Assembly (NCBI GenBank): GCA_034519525.1 | Contig: JAXHOJ010000043.1 | Coordinates: 80,614 to 144,613, forward strand | Reading direction: 5' to 3' | Length of the DNA stretch: 64,000 nt | Source: Gemmobacter sp034519525 | Lineage (GTDB): Bacteria; Pseudomonadota; Alphaproteobacteria; Rhodobacterales; Rhodobacteraceae | Shown here: positions 42,909 through 51,223 of the stretch, piece by piece | Numbering within the stretch: position 1 is the first letter of the stretch | How the letters are laid out: every line of letters starts with the position of its first letter | The notes under the pieces: generated by a model | The model's input: the letters and a program-made list of their open reading frames with translations, nothing else | What the model was told of the DNA's origin: nothing | The model's database searches: none | Made by a program: the position numbers and the translations under genes

Positions 42909-43472
42909 TCAGGCCTCGAAGCTGAAAGGGGTCTGGAAATCGGCCAGCAAGGGCGCCTTGGCATCCTTGTCCGACAGGATGGGCGACAGATCGCCCAGAG
43001 CCCAGTCGATGCCGATCGTGGGGTCATCCCAGCGGATGCCGCCATCGCAGGCCGGTGCATAGACATCGGTGCATTTGTAGATCACCTCCGTGCCATCCTC
43101 GCGGGTGACGAAGCCATGCAGGAAACCGGCGGGGATCAGCAGCTGGCGGCCGTTTTCCGCCGAAAGCTCCACCCCCACCCATTTGCCGTAAGTGGGCGAT
43201 CCGGCGCGGATATCCACCGCCACATCGAACAGCCGCCCCTGGCCGCAGCGCACCAGCTTGGCCTGGGCATGGGGCGGCGCCTGGAAATGCAACCCGCGGA
43301 TGGTGCCGGCCTTCGCCGAAAGCGAATGGTTGTCCTGCACGAAATCCAGATCGAACCCCGCTTCGGCCATGCGCGCCCGGTTCCAGCTTTCGCTGAAGAA
43401 GCCGCGGGAATCCCCGAAACGGGCCGGGGTCAGGATCACCACGCCGGGCAAGTCTGTCAGTTCGATCTGCAT
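42909..43472 (-). CDS. rmlC: dTDP-4-dehydrorhamnose 3,5-epimerase RmlC
   Basis: Epimerises the keto-sugar at C3 and C5. 187 residues, cupin fold. GVVILTPARFGDSRGFFSES, QDNHSLSAKAGTIRGLHFQA (catalytic His in GLHFQ), GRLFDVAVDIRAGSPTYGKW, IPAGFLHGFVTREDGTEVIY and a C-terminal LGDLSPILSDKDAKAPLLAD are characteristic. First gene of the rhamnose operon; a 112-bp gap with a GCCCCGGGGC palindrome separates it from the upstream transporter gene. Confidence 0.97.
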   Translation of the reverse strand: MQIELTDLPGVVILTPARFGDSRGFFSESWNRARMAEAGFDLDFVQDNHSLSAKAGTIRGLHFQAPPHAQAKLVRCGQGRLFDVAVDIRAGSPTYGKWVGVELSAENGRQLLIPAGFLHGFVTREDGTEVIYKCTDVYAPACDGGIRWDDPTIGIDWALGDLSPILSDKDAKAPLLADFQTPFSFEA

Positions 43473-43584
43473 TGCTGTTCAATCTCTGAAAGGCTGGTTC
43501 TGAAACGCGGACCCCGAACAAGCCCCGGGGCCTCTGGGTGGCATAAGGGCCAAGCGGGGCACCGCTGTAAACCCCTGCCCGGGA

Positions 43585-44409
43585 TCAGTTGCTGAGAATA
43601 TCCTTGTGGTAGCGCCGCAGCAGCAAAAGCCCCAGCGCGATCAGCGGCAGCGCGATGCTCAGCACATAGACCGGGCTGGCATAATCGGCATGATACATCG
43701 GATAGAAGCCTGACCGCATCATGCCGATGATATGCACCAGCGGATTATACCACAGGAACTCCTGCGCCGCGCGTGGCAGGTCGGTGTAAAGAAAGATCAC
43801 CCCCGAGGCGATCATCAGCGGACGCGTCACGATCGACCAGACCATGGTCCAGGTCGGATAGAGTCCGCCGATCGTGGCGTTCATGCAGCCGATTCCCAGC
43901 CCCAGAAGGGCGGCCAGGGCGGTACTTTCCAGCACGGGCCAGAGGTCGATCACGCTGGCGGCACCGGTCCACAGGACGATTGCGGTCAGCAGGATGGCCC
44001 CAACGGCGATTTCTGTCAGGTAATTCAGCAGGAAGCGCGCGATGATCGCATCCGCCCAGGTGACCGCCGGATAGGACAGCAGCGGCCGCGAAAACTGCAG
44101 TGCCTTGCCTGTGGTGCCGCTGATCGTGTTGAACAGGCCGAAGGGTATGGTGCCCGTCGCATAGAACAGCAGAAAGCTGGTGCCCATCGGCGGTTCGCGG
44201 ATGATGAGCGAAAAGCCCAGCGACAGCATCAGGATGGACCCGAGCGGTTCCAGCAGTGCCCAGACATAGCCGCCCGGGTTGCGGCCATATTGCGTCGACA
44301 TTTCGCGCAGCATCAGGGCCGCCACCGAACGGAAGGTGGCAAAGCTGCGTCTGGGCCTGCCGAAATGCGGCCGGATCTGGGGCAGGGCGGGAAGATCGTT
44401 CTGGGACAT
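43585..44409 (-). CDS. kpsM: Polysaccharide ABC exporter, permease (KpsM/Wzm-like)
   Basis: Inner-membrane ABC-2 permease that flips the finished polysaccharide. 274 residues with about six membrane segments from residue 45, for example ILMLSLGFSLIIR, FYATGTIPFGLFNTI, VGAILLTAIVLWTG, LAALLGLGIGCMN and VLSIALPLIALGLLLL. The cytoplasmic start RSVAALMLREMSTQYGRNPG is the typical coupling-helix region of this family. Divergent from the kpsE- and kpsT-like genes but clearly part of the same exporter. The 88-bp gap to 44497 should contain promoters in both directions; none is convincing by eye. Confidence 0.92.
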   Translation of the reverse strand: MSQNDLPALPQIRPHFGRPRRSFATFRSVAALMLREMSTQYGRNPGGYVWALLEPLGSILMLSLGFSLIIREPPMGTSFLLFYATGTIPFGLFNTISGTTGKALQFSRPLLSYPAVTWADAIIARFLLNYLTEIAVGAILLTAIVLWTGAASVIDLWPVLESTALAALLGLGIGCMNATIGGLYPTWTMVWSIVTRPLMIASGVIFLYTDLPRAAQEFLWYNPLVHIIGMMRSGFYPMYHADYASPVYVLSIALPLIALGLLLLRRYHKDILSN

Positions 44410-44496
44410 GCGGGCGCGGCACCGGACTGGCGTTGACCGGCGGCATTATGTAGAAGCAGGGGCAAGAGATCAAACAGGCAATGCCAGGGTGGCGAA

Positions 44497-44862
44497 GTGA
44501 CGGCAGAAAACGGTCCCGGCCCGAAACCGGCACAGGATCCGGCCCATGATCCGGCGCAGGATCCGGCACGGGGCAGGCCCGCCGCGCAGGCGGATCAGCC
44601 CCGCGCCCGTGCGGGCGGCCTGAAACCCCGGCTGGCGCAGGGCGCCATGCAGGGCGTCGTCAAGCGGATCGGCCCCAAGGGGGCCCGGCGCCCTGCGTCC
44701 CGGCATGGGCAAGCCAGGGTGGCGGCCCGCGGGTCGGGCCCGGCGGTGGCGGCGGTCAGGGGCCCCGGCGGCCCGGCGGCCCCGGCCCGGCGGCCAATCC
44801 TGCCGCTGACAGCGAGGACAGCCCGCCCGCCACCCGTCCGCTGGCCGAGCCTGCGAAGATGA
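44497..44862 (+). other. Probable out-of-frame N-terminal segment of the kpsE-like gene
   Basis: Pro/Ala-rich open frame starting at 44497. It begins with three DPA-type repeats from a 12-bp tandem repeat (44533-44568) and has a basic stretch GVVKRIGPKGARRPAS, like the cytosolic tails of rhodobacterial KpsE proteins. Near 44780-44795 the reading switches most naturally to the frame that reads ANPAADSEDSPPATRPL and enters kpsE at 44859. One inserted base would join them. GC-rich context makes a sequencing error likely. Confidence 0.5.
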
Positions 44863-45965
44863 AACCGCGCCACCGCGGGCTGATCTACAGCTTTCTGGTT
44901 CTGGTCTGCCTGCCGGTCATCCTGTCGACCTTCTATCTCTTCGTCTTCGCCGAGGATCAATATGCCTCGACCGTGGGCTTCACCGTGCGGCGCGAGGAAA
45001 ACACCAGCGCCAGCAGCCTGCTGGGCGGGCTGTCGCAGCTGGCGGGGTCCGGCGGCTCGATGGAAACCGATATTCTTTACGAATATATCCAGAGCCAGGA
45101 GATCGTGACCGCGATCGACGAACGCATCGGCCTCGCCGCGATCTATTCCACCTACTGGCCGCGCGATCCGGTCTTTTCGCTCTGGACCGATCCCAGCACC
45201 GAGGATCTGCGCGATCACTGGTCGCGCATGGTGCGGATTTCCTATGACAGTGCCTCGCAGCTGATCGAACTGCGGGTGATGGCCTTCACCGCCGATGATG
45301 CGCAGCGCATCGCGCAGGAAATCCTGGCCGAAAGCCAGAAGATGATCAACACGCTGAACCAGCGCGCGCGCGAAGACATCATGCGCTATGCGACAGAGGA
45401 TGTCGAAAAGACCGTCATCCGTCTGAAAGCCGCCCGCGAAGCGCTGAGCCGGTTCCGCACCTCGACCCAGATCGTCGATCCGGCGGCGGATATCCAGGGC
45501 CGCATGGGCGTGCTGAACAACCTGCAGCAGCAGCTGGCCGAGGCGCTGATCGAATATGACATCGTGATCGGCACCACCCAGGACAGCGACCCCCGGCGCG
45601 AACAGGCCGCCCGCCGCATCAGCGTGATCCGCGACCGCATCGCCGCCGAACGCCAGACCTTTGCCACCGAGGAAGGCGGCGCCGCCGGGGAAAACTACCC
45701 CGAGATCATCGCCGAATTCGAAAACCTGACGGTCGATCTGCAATTCGCCGAGGAAACCTATCGCGCCGCTTTGGCCGCGCAGGATGCCGCCCGCGATCAG
45801 GCGGTGCGCCAGAGCGTCTATCTGGCCGCCTATATCAACCCGACCTGGCCGCAGACTGCCGAATATCCGCAGCGCTTCGTGCTGACCTTCTTCATCGGCC
45901 TGTTCCTGACCCTGGGCTGGACCATTGGCGCGCTGATCTTCTATGCCGTGCGCGACCGCCAGTAG
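44859..45965 (+). CDS. kpsE: Capsule export inner-membrane protein, KpsE/Wzz-like (intact part)
   Basis: 368 residues from the first in-frame ATG; probably longer in reality (about 489 residues if the upstream segment is joined). An N-terminal membrane helix LIYSFLVLVCLPVILSTFYL, the Wzz-type VGFTVRREENTSASSLLGGL, a long periplasmic coiled coil (AQRIAQEILAESQKMINTLN; IRDRIAAERQTFA) and a C-terminal helix FVLTFFIGLFLTLGWTIGAL give the polysaccharide co-polymerase layout. KpsE links the KpsMT pump to the outer-membrane exporter KpsD, which I do not find in the window. Nine bp before kpsT. Confidence 0.9.
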   Translation: MKPRHRGLIYSFLVLVCLPVILSTFYLFVFAEDQYASTVGFTVRREENTSASSLLGGLSQLAGSGGSMETDILYEYIQSQEIVTAIDERIGLAAIYSTYWPRDPVFSLWTDPSTEDLRDHWSRMVRISYDSASQLIELRVMAFTADDAQRIAQEILAESQKMINTLNQRAREDIMRYATEDVEKTVIRLKAAREALSRFRTSTQIVDPAADIQGRMGVLNNLQQQLAEALIEYDIVIGTTQDSDPRREQAARRISVIRDRIAAERQTFATEEGGAAGENYPEIIAEFENLTVDLQFAEETYRAALAAQDAARDQAVRQSVYLAAYINPTWPQTAEYPQRFVLTFFIGLFLTLGWTIGALIFYAVRDRQ

Positions 45966-45974
45966 ACCGCTGCC

Positions 45975-46634
45975 ATGATCCGCTTCGAGAACCTGACCAA
46001 AAGCTTCCAGACCCCGCATGGCCGCAAGGTGGTGATCGACAATCTGTCGATGACGCTGCCCACCGGAAAATCGCTGGGGCTGATGGGGCGCAACGGGGCG
46101 GGCAAATCGACGCTGATGGAAATCGTGTCAGGGGTGATGGCGCCCGACAGCGGGCGGGTGGTGTCGGATGGCACGATCTCCTGGCCGGTCGGTCTGGGCG
46201 GCGCCCTGCACCCCGAACTGACCGGCGCGCAGAATGTGCGCTTCATCGCCCGCATCTATGGGGTCGACAGCGACAGCCTGTGCGATTTCGTCGAGGACTT
46301 CGCCGAACTGGGCGATCACTTCCACCTGAGGTTGCGCACCTATTCCTCGGGGATGCGGGCGCGGCTGGGGTTCGGCGCCTCAATGGGCATCCCCTTCGAC
46401 ACCTATCTGATCGACGAAACCACCGCCGTGGGGGATGCCAGTTTCCGCGCCAAAAGCCAGATCGTCTTCCGCGAGCGGATGAAACAGGCAGGGGCGCTGA
46501 TGGTGAACCACAATCTGGGCGAGCTGCGCGAATTCTGCGATGCGGGCATCGTGCTGGAACATGGCAAGGCCTATTATTTCGACGATATCGAAGAAGCCAT
46601 CGCCGTCCATCGCCAGATGATGCAGGGCAGCTGA
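45975..46634 (+). CDS. kpsT: Polysaccharide ABC exporter, ATPase (KpsT/Wzt-like)
   Basis: 219 residues, short form without a carbohydrate-binding C-domain, as in capsule exporters. Walker A GLMGRNGAGKSTLMEIV at about 36-52, signature YSSGMRARLGFGASMGI near 120, Walker B DTYLIDETTAVGD near 138, H-loop VNHNLGELREF. Drives export with the KpsM-like permease. Follows the kpsE-like gene by nine bases. Confidence 0.95.
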   Translation: MIRFENLTKSFQTPHGRKVVIDNLSMTLPTGKSLGLMGRNGAGKSTLMEIVSGVMAPDSGRVVSDGTISWPVGLGGALHPELTGAQNVRFIARIYGVDSDSLCDFVEDFAELGDHFHLRLRTYSSGMRARLGFGASMGIPFDTYLIDETTAVGDASFRAKSQIVFRERMKQAGALMVNHNLGELREFCDAGIVLEHGKAYYFDDIEEAIAVHRQMMQGS

Positions 46635-46704
46635 GCGGGTGGGTCGCGGGACGGATGCCGCAGACGACCTTCTGGAAATTTAATGTGTTTGACCGTGGGG
46701 CAGA

Positions 46705-47811
46705 ATGCCAAAAGAAAATATCCTCCTTGTTACTGACGCGCTGGTTCTTCCTGTCCGTGGGATAGACGGCGGTTTCAGCTGTGGTGTTTTTGATGCATCT
46801 GGCGCTGCCGTTCCAAGCTCCATCCATCGGTCATCTACCCGTCCCGTCACTGCCAAACCGGCAAAGGCCCCGGCCCAACAGGCTGGCGAGGAGATTGGTG
46901 AGGCGCTCTTCGGCGGAGTTATGCTGAACCACTTCGGTCACTTTCTGATGGAAAGCCTTGGCCGTCTCTGGGGGGCAAATGATGAAGATGTTCGGCATCT
47001 GCCGATTATCGTTCAGATGCCTTGGGGCGGGATGCCCTTGACGGATCTTGACCACTTTTCCCGGATCATTCTTGATCTGCTGGAGATTGATCCCACACGC
47101 CTCAAGGTCGTGACGGCACCTCTGCGGATCGGAAAACTGCATGTACCAGAGCAGCTTTATGGCTTTCACTGCTTTGAAAGCCCCTCTCCCATTTTCGTTG
47201 ATTTCCTGCGGGTGGCACAGCGCAACATTCTGAAAATGGCAGAGGGCTTCACCCTGCCGTCGTCGCGGGTCTACATGTCGCGCTCGGAATGGCAGGACAA
47301 GGCACCCAAACGGGGTATCGTTGCTGGATCTCATGCCTTTGACGACTTCCTGCGCCAGCAAGGCTGGCATGTGGTTCAGCCTGAAACTTTGACCTTCCGT
47401 GACCAGCTCAAGATCTATGCGCTGGCCGAGCATGTCCTGATTTCTGAAGGCAGCGCGCAGCATAGCTATATCTTGCTGCCGGATACACCCAGCCATGTGA
47501 CGGTCCTGCTACGCAGGCCTGACCCCTGGGATATCACGCGTGTGACCAAGCAGTTCGGTGGGGTTGGTTCACATGCAGCGACCATTCAGGAAATCGAGAA
47601 GACCTATTCCTATGGCCAACCCTCGTGGAGTGGTCTGACCGTGGTGGATTATAGCAAAGTCGCCCAGGCATTGCAGGCCGCAGGCACGGTGGCCGAACCC
47701 TTCACCGCCTGGGCCGGGATGAAGGAAGACCAGGTCCGCCAGAGCCTGCACGCCTATATCGGGGCGATCCGCGAAGAGCCGTCCTTCCTGGATTTCATGC
47801 GCAAGCTCTGA
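46705..47811 (+). CDS. Glycosyltransferase family 61 protein
   Basis: 368 residues. GGVMLNHFGHFLMESLGRLW near 73, SSRVYMSRSEWQDKAPKRGI near 187, and the segment VLISEGSAQHSYILLPDT near 250 are characteristic of GT61 (DUF563), a family that includes xylosyl-, arabinosyl- and other transferases in surface-glycan clusters. GC is about 51-55% in samples, well below the flanking genes, so it is probably a recent acquisition. It starts 70 bp after kpsT on the same strand. Cytosolic, no membrane helix. Confidence 0.85.
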   Translation: MPKENILLVTDALVLPVRGIDGGFSCGVFDASGAAVPSSIHRSSTRPVTAKPAKAPAQQAGEEIGEALFGGVMLNHFGHFLMESLGRLWGANDEDVRHLPIIVQMPWGGMPLTDLDHFSRIILDLLEIDPTRLKVVTAPLRIGKLHVPEQLYGFHCFESPSPIFVDFLRVAQRNILKMAEGFTLPSSRVYMSRSEWQDKAPKRGIVAGSHAFDDFLRQQGWHVVQPETLTFRDQLKIYALAEHVLISEGSAQHSYILLPDTPSHVTVLLRRPDPWDITRVTKQFGGVGSHAATIQEIEKTYSYGQPSWSGLTVVDYSKVAQALQAAGTVAEPFTAWAGMKEDQVRQSLHAYIGAIREEPSFLDFMRKL

Positions 47812-48173
47812 CCGGGGTGTGGCCCGGTCTGCGGCCCAATCTGTGGCGCGGTCTGCGGCTTGACGCAGGCTGCGGGGGAATGGTTTTCTGACGGCCCCGC
47901 CCGCAGGGCGCGGACCCGGCATTTCAGCCGGGACGGGGAAGGGCCCGGGGGACGGAAAGCATTTTGGCCCTGTCGGGCGAAAGGAATTCGATGTCGGGAT
48001 GCAAGACCGCAGCGGCACGCATCGGCAGCCACCGCCCGCCCTTCGGTGACAGGCCGCGCAGGACCGGCCATTTCCTGCAGGCGCTGCAGGAACGGGTGGC
48101 GGTTGCCGCCGAAGCCGGGCCGAGCGGCCCAAGCGGGATTGTCGCAGAAGCGCACAGCGGGTAGGTCAGGGCC
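47812..48173. other. Intergenic region with a short tandem repeat
   Basis: About 360 bp without a supportable gene. At 47819-47860 a 24-bp unit (GTGGCCCGGTCTGCGG followed by eight bases) is repeated twice imperfectly. The rest is GC-rich with several short inverted repeats, perhaps a terminator for the exporter operon and a promoter for the following glycosyltransferase; none is distinct enough to call. Confidence 0.35.
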
Positions 48174-51158
48174 ATGACCCGAGTTTCCGCGCCCCCGCCT
48201 GTCTCTGATGCCCTGGCCGATCCGGATGACCGCATCCGCCAGGCCCCCCGCAACCACTGGCTGCGGCTGGATCTGCTGTTGCAGGCCCTGGCGGCGGGCC
48301 GGGTGGAAGAGGCCTGGCGCCGGTTCGAGGCGCTGACCCAGTCGGGCCAGCTGGGCCCCGATGTGCTGGGGCCGGTGCGCGGGATGATTGCCCAGGCGCT
48401 GGCGGGCGCGCCGCCGCTGCGGCTGGATCTGCCCGCCGATTACCACCGGCTGCTGCCCGGCAAGCCCTTCCAGACCCGGCTGGCCGCGCTGGCGGGGCCG
48501 GGGGGGCGCCCGGCGGCCTTTCCGCCGGATATGGTGCTGCCGCCGCTGACCGGCGATGGCAATGATTTCACCTTCATCGCCGATGCGGCCCGCAGCTGGG
48601 CCTTTACCGCAGCCCTGCCCGATCTGCGGCTGCATCTGGTGCTGCAGGTGGCCGATGCCGCCGATCTGCAGGCGCTGGCCGCCGGTCTGGCGGTGCAGAC
48701 CTGGCCCGCCGACCGCTGCCGCCTCACTGTCTTTGCCCCCGCCGGGCTGCATGGCCGGGCGCTGCCCCCGGGCACCCAATGGCGCGAGGGCCGGGTGCAG
48801 GCCGCCGATGCCGCCAGCCTGGCCGAAGACGCAGAGGGGCTGGTGTTCCTGTCGGGCGGCACCCGCCCCGATCCGCTGCTGCTGGAACGGGTGGCGCGGC
48901 ATCTGGCGCTGTCGTCGCGGCTGTGGCTGGCCTTCGTGCCGGTGGGCAATTTCCAGGGGGCAGAACCGCAATACCGCCCCACCATCCTGTCGGACGGGGT
49001 GATCCATGGCGCCTGGAGCGGTGACCGCTTTCCGCACCGCCGCTGCCGCAGCCTGAATTTCGCCGCCCCCGCCGCGCTGTTCCGCCGTCTGGGCGGGTTC
49101 GACCCGCGGTTTCAGGCCACCGAGCGCGGCGTGGCCGAACTGGCCTTCCGCGCCACCCAGGCCGGCGCCTGGATCATGCCCATGGCCGTCAACGGCCCGG
49201 TGGCCCAGCCCGGCCCCGAAGACAGCCCCGCCGCCGACCAGCTGCTGTTTGCAGCCCTCTGCCCGGCCGACCGCCGCGGTGGCGAGCTGCGCCACGAGGT
49301 GCCCAAGGTTTCGATCTATATCCCGGCCTACAAGGCCGAACGCTATCTGCGCGATGCCATCGACAGCGTGCTGGGCCAGGATTATGCTGATCTGGAGGTC
49401 TGCGTGGCCGATGACGGCTCGCCCGATGCCACGCGGGCGGTGCTGGAAAGCTATGGCGCCGATCCGCGGCTGCGCTGGGTGTCGAACCGCAATGGCGGCA
49501 TCGGCTTTGCCTCGAACAGTGCGATCCGGCTGGCGCGCGGGCAATATATCGGCCAGCTCGATTCCGATGACCGGCTGAAGCCCGGCGCGGTGCGCCGCCT
49601 GGCCGATTATCTGGATGAACATCCGAAGATCGGCTGCGTCTATTCCTCCTGCGAGCGGATCGACGCGGCGGGCAACTATCTGCACGACGAATACAGCTTC
49701 CCCGAGTTCAGCCGCGAAAAGATGATGCTGACCTCGATCGCCCATCACTTCCGCATGTTCCGCAGGCAGGTCTGGGAACGCACCGAAACCTTCCGCGAAG
49801 ACATCGTGAATGCCGTCGATTACGACATGTTCCTGAAGATGTCGGAAGTGGCGCAGTTCCACCATATCGAGGAAATGCTGTATCAGCGCCGCTGGCATGG
49901 CGAAAACACCTCCAGCGTGAACGAGGCCTTCCAGAGCACCAATACCCATGTGGTGCAGCGCAAGGCGCTGGACCGGCTGGGGCTGGATACCGCCTGGGAT
50001 GTGCATGTGCCCGATCCGGGAAAACCGCGCGAGGTGACCTATCGCCGCCGCGCCCCCGGCGACCGGGTGTTCTTCTGGCCCGATTACAGCCGGGCCAACC
50101 CCTATCAGCGGCTGCTCTATGCCAGGGCGCGCGCCCGGGAAGACGGGCCGGAATTCATCGGTGCCCCGATCGACACCGCGCTGGCCGCCGCCGAGGCGGT
50201 GGAGCCGGGCGCACCGGGGCAGATCGTCTTTCACCTGCACTGGCTGAACAAGGTGATGGAAAAGGCCCGCACGGCGGGCGATGCGGCGGCGGCGGCGGAA
50301 GAGTTTCTGGCCAAGCTGCGCCGTTTCCGCTTTCTGGGCGGGCGGCTGGTCTGGACGATCCACAATATCGTGTCGCATGATCTGCCCTTCCCCTGGATCG
50401 AAACCGCCATGGCGCGCGAGATCGTGGCGCTGGCCGATGCGGTGCATATCCACAGCCTGGCCTCGCTGCCCGAGATCGAGGCGCAGTTCACCATCCCGCG
50501 CGACAAGCTGCATGTGGCGCCGCACGGGTCCTATCTGGGGGCCTATCCCGATTTCATCGGCCGGGCGGTGGCGCGCGATCTGCTGGGGATCGCGGCCTCG
50601 GACGAGGTGATCCTGTTCCTGGGGCAGGTGCGGCCCTACAAGGGGCTGGAACCGCTGCTGGGCGCCTTCCGCGGCCTGCTGGCCGAACGGCCGCGGGCGC
50701 GGCTGGTGCTGGCGGGGCAGGGGCGGCGCGAGGCGCTGCTGCAGGCGGTGGATCTGGAACCCGAAGTGCAGGCGCGCGTCACCCATGTGAACCGCTTCAT
50801 CGACGAGATGGAACTGCAGCTGTTCTTCCGCGCCGCCGATGTTGCAGCCTTTCCCTATCGCAGTATCCTGACCTCGGGATCGCTGCTGATGGCGCTCAGC
50901 TTCGGGGTGCCGGTGGTGATCCCCGAATTCGGCATGACGCGCGAGGTTCTGGCGGGCAGCGGCGCGGGTGTGCTTTATGGGGCGGCCGGCGGGGCCGATG
51001 CGCTGGCCGGGGCGCTGCAGCAGATCTGGGCGCGCGGCGATGCCGGGCAGTTTCCGGCCATGGCGGCGGCGGCCCGGCGGCGGGCGGCGGATTATGACTG
51101 GGCGGATCTGAGCGCCGTCCTGCTGGGCGGCGGCTCTGGTGGCGGTTTCGGGCGCTGA
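48174..51158 (+). CDS. Very large glycosyltransferase: degenerate N-domain, GT2 domain, GT4 domain
   Basis: 994 residues. The first about 370 residues have GT2-like pieces (SGGTRPDPLLLERVARHLAL; AALFRRLGGFDPRFQATERG) but no clear DxD, perhaps a decayed transferase. About 378-600 is a clean GT2: VSIYIPAYKAERYLRDAIDS, CVADDGSPDATRAVLESYG, IGQLDSDDRLKPGAV. About 680-980 is GT4-like: FHLHWLNKVM, TIHNIVSHDLPFPW, ILFLGQVRPYKGLEPLLGAF, then YRSILTSGSLLMALSFGVPV, the GT4 donor loop with Ser in the usual Glu region. So up to two or three transferase activities in one chain. The start has a CAGGG just upstream. Donors unknown. Confidence 0.85.
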   Translation: MTRVSAPPPVSDALADPDDRIRQAPRNHWLRLDLLLQALAAGRVEEAWRRFEALTQSGQLGPDVLGPVRGMIAQALAGAPPLRLDLPADYHRLLPGKPFQTRLAALAGPGGRPAAFPPDMVLPPLTGDGNDFTFIADAARSWAFTAALPDLRLHLVLQVADAADLQALAAGLAVQTWPADRCRLTVFAPAGLHGRALPPGTQWREGRVQAADAASLAEDAEGLVFLSGGTRPDPLLLERVARHLALSSRLWLAFVPVGNFQGAEPQYRPTILSDGVIHGAWSGDRFPHRRCRSLNFAAPAALFRRLGGFDPRFQATERGVAELAFRATQAGAWIMPMAVNGPVAQPGPEDSPAADQLLFAALCPADRRGGELRHEVPKVSIYIPAYKAERYLRDAIDSVLGQDYADLEVCVADDGSPDATRAVLESYGADPRLRWVSNRNGGIGFASNSAIRLARGQYIGQLDSDDRLKPGAVRRLADYLDEHPKIGCVYSSCERIDAAGNYLHDEYSFPEFSREKMMLTSIAHHFRMFRRQVWERTETFREDIVNAVDYDMFLKMSEVAQFHHIEEMLYQRRWHGENTSSVNEAFQSTNTHVVQRKALDRLGLDTAWDVHVPDPGKPREVTYRRRAPGDRVFFWPDYSRANPYQRLLYARARAREDGPEFIGAPIDTALAAAEAVEPGAPGQIVFHLHWLNKVMEKARTAGDAAAAAEEFLAKLRRFRFLGGRLVWTIHNIVSHDLPFPWIETAMAREIVALADAVHIHSLASLPEIEAQFTIPRDKLHVAPHGSYLGAYPDFIGRAVARDLLGIAASDEVILFLGQVRPYKGLEPLLGAFRGLLAERPRARLVLAGQGRREALLQAVDLEPEVQARVTHVNRFIDEMELQLFFRAADVAAFPYRSILTSGSLLMALSFGVPVVIPEFGMTREVLAGSGAGVLYGAAGGADALAGALQQIWARGDAGQFPAMAAAARRRAADYDWADLSAVLLGGGSGGGFGR

Positions 51159-51223
51159 TCGGGCCGGATAGAACGGGATATGTCCCGGCCCCCCGGGGCG
51201 CGGGCGAGACAAGGCAGACGAGC

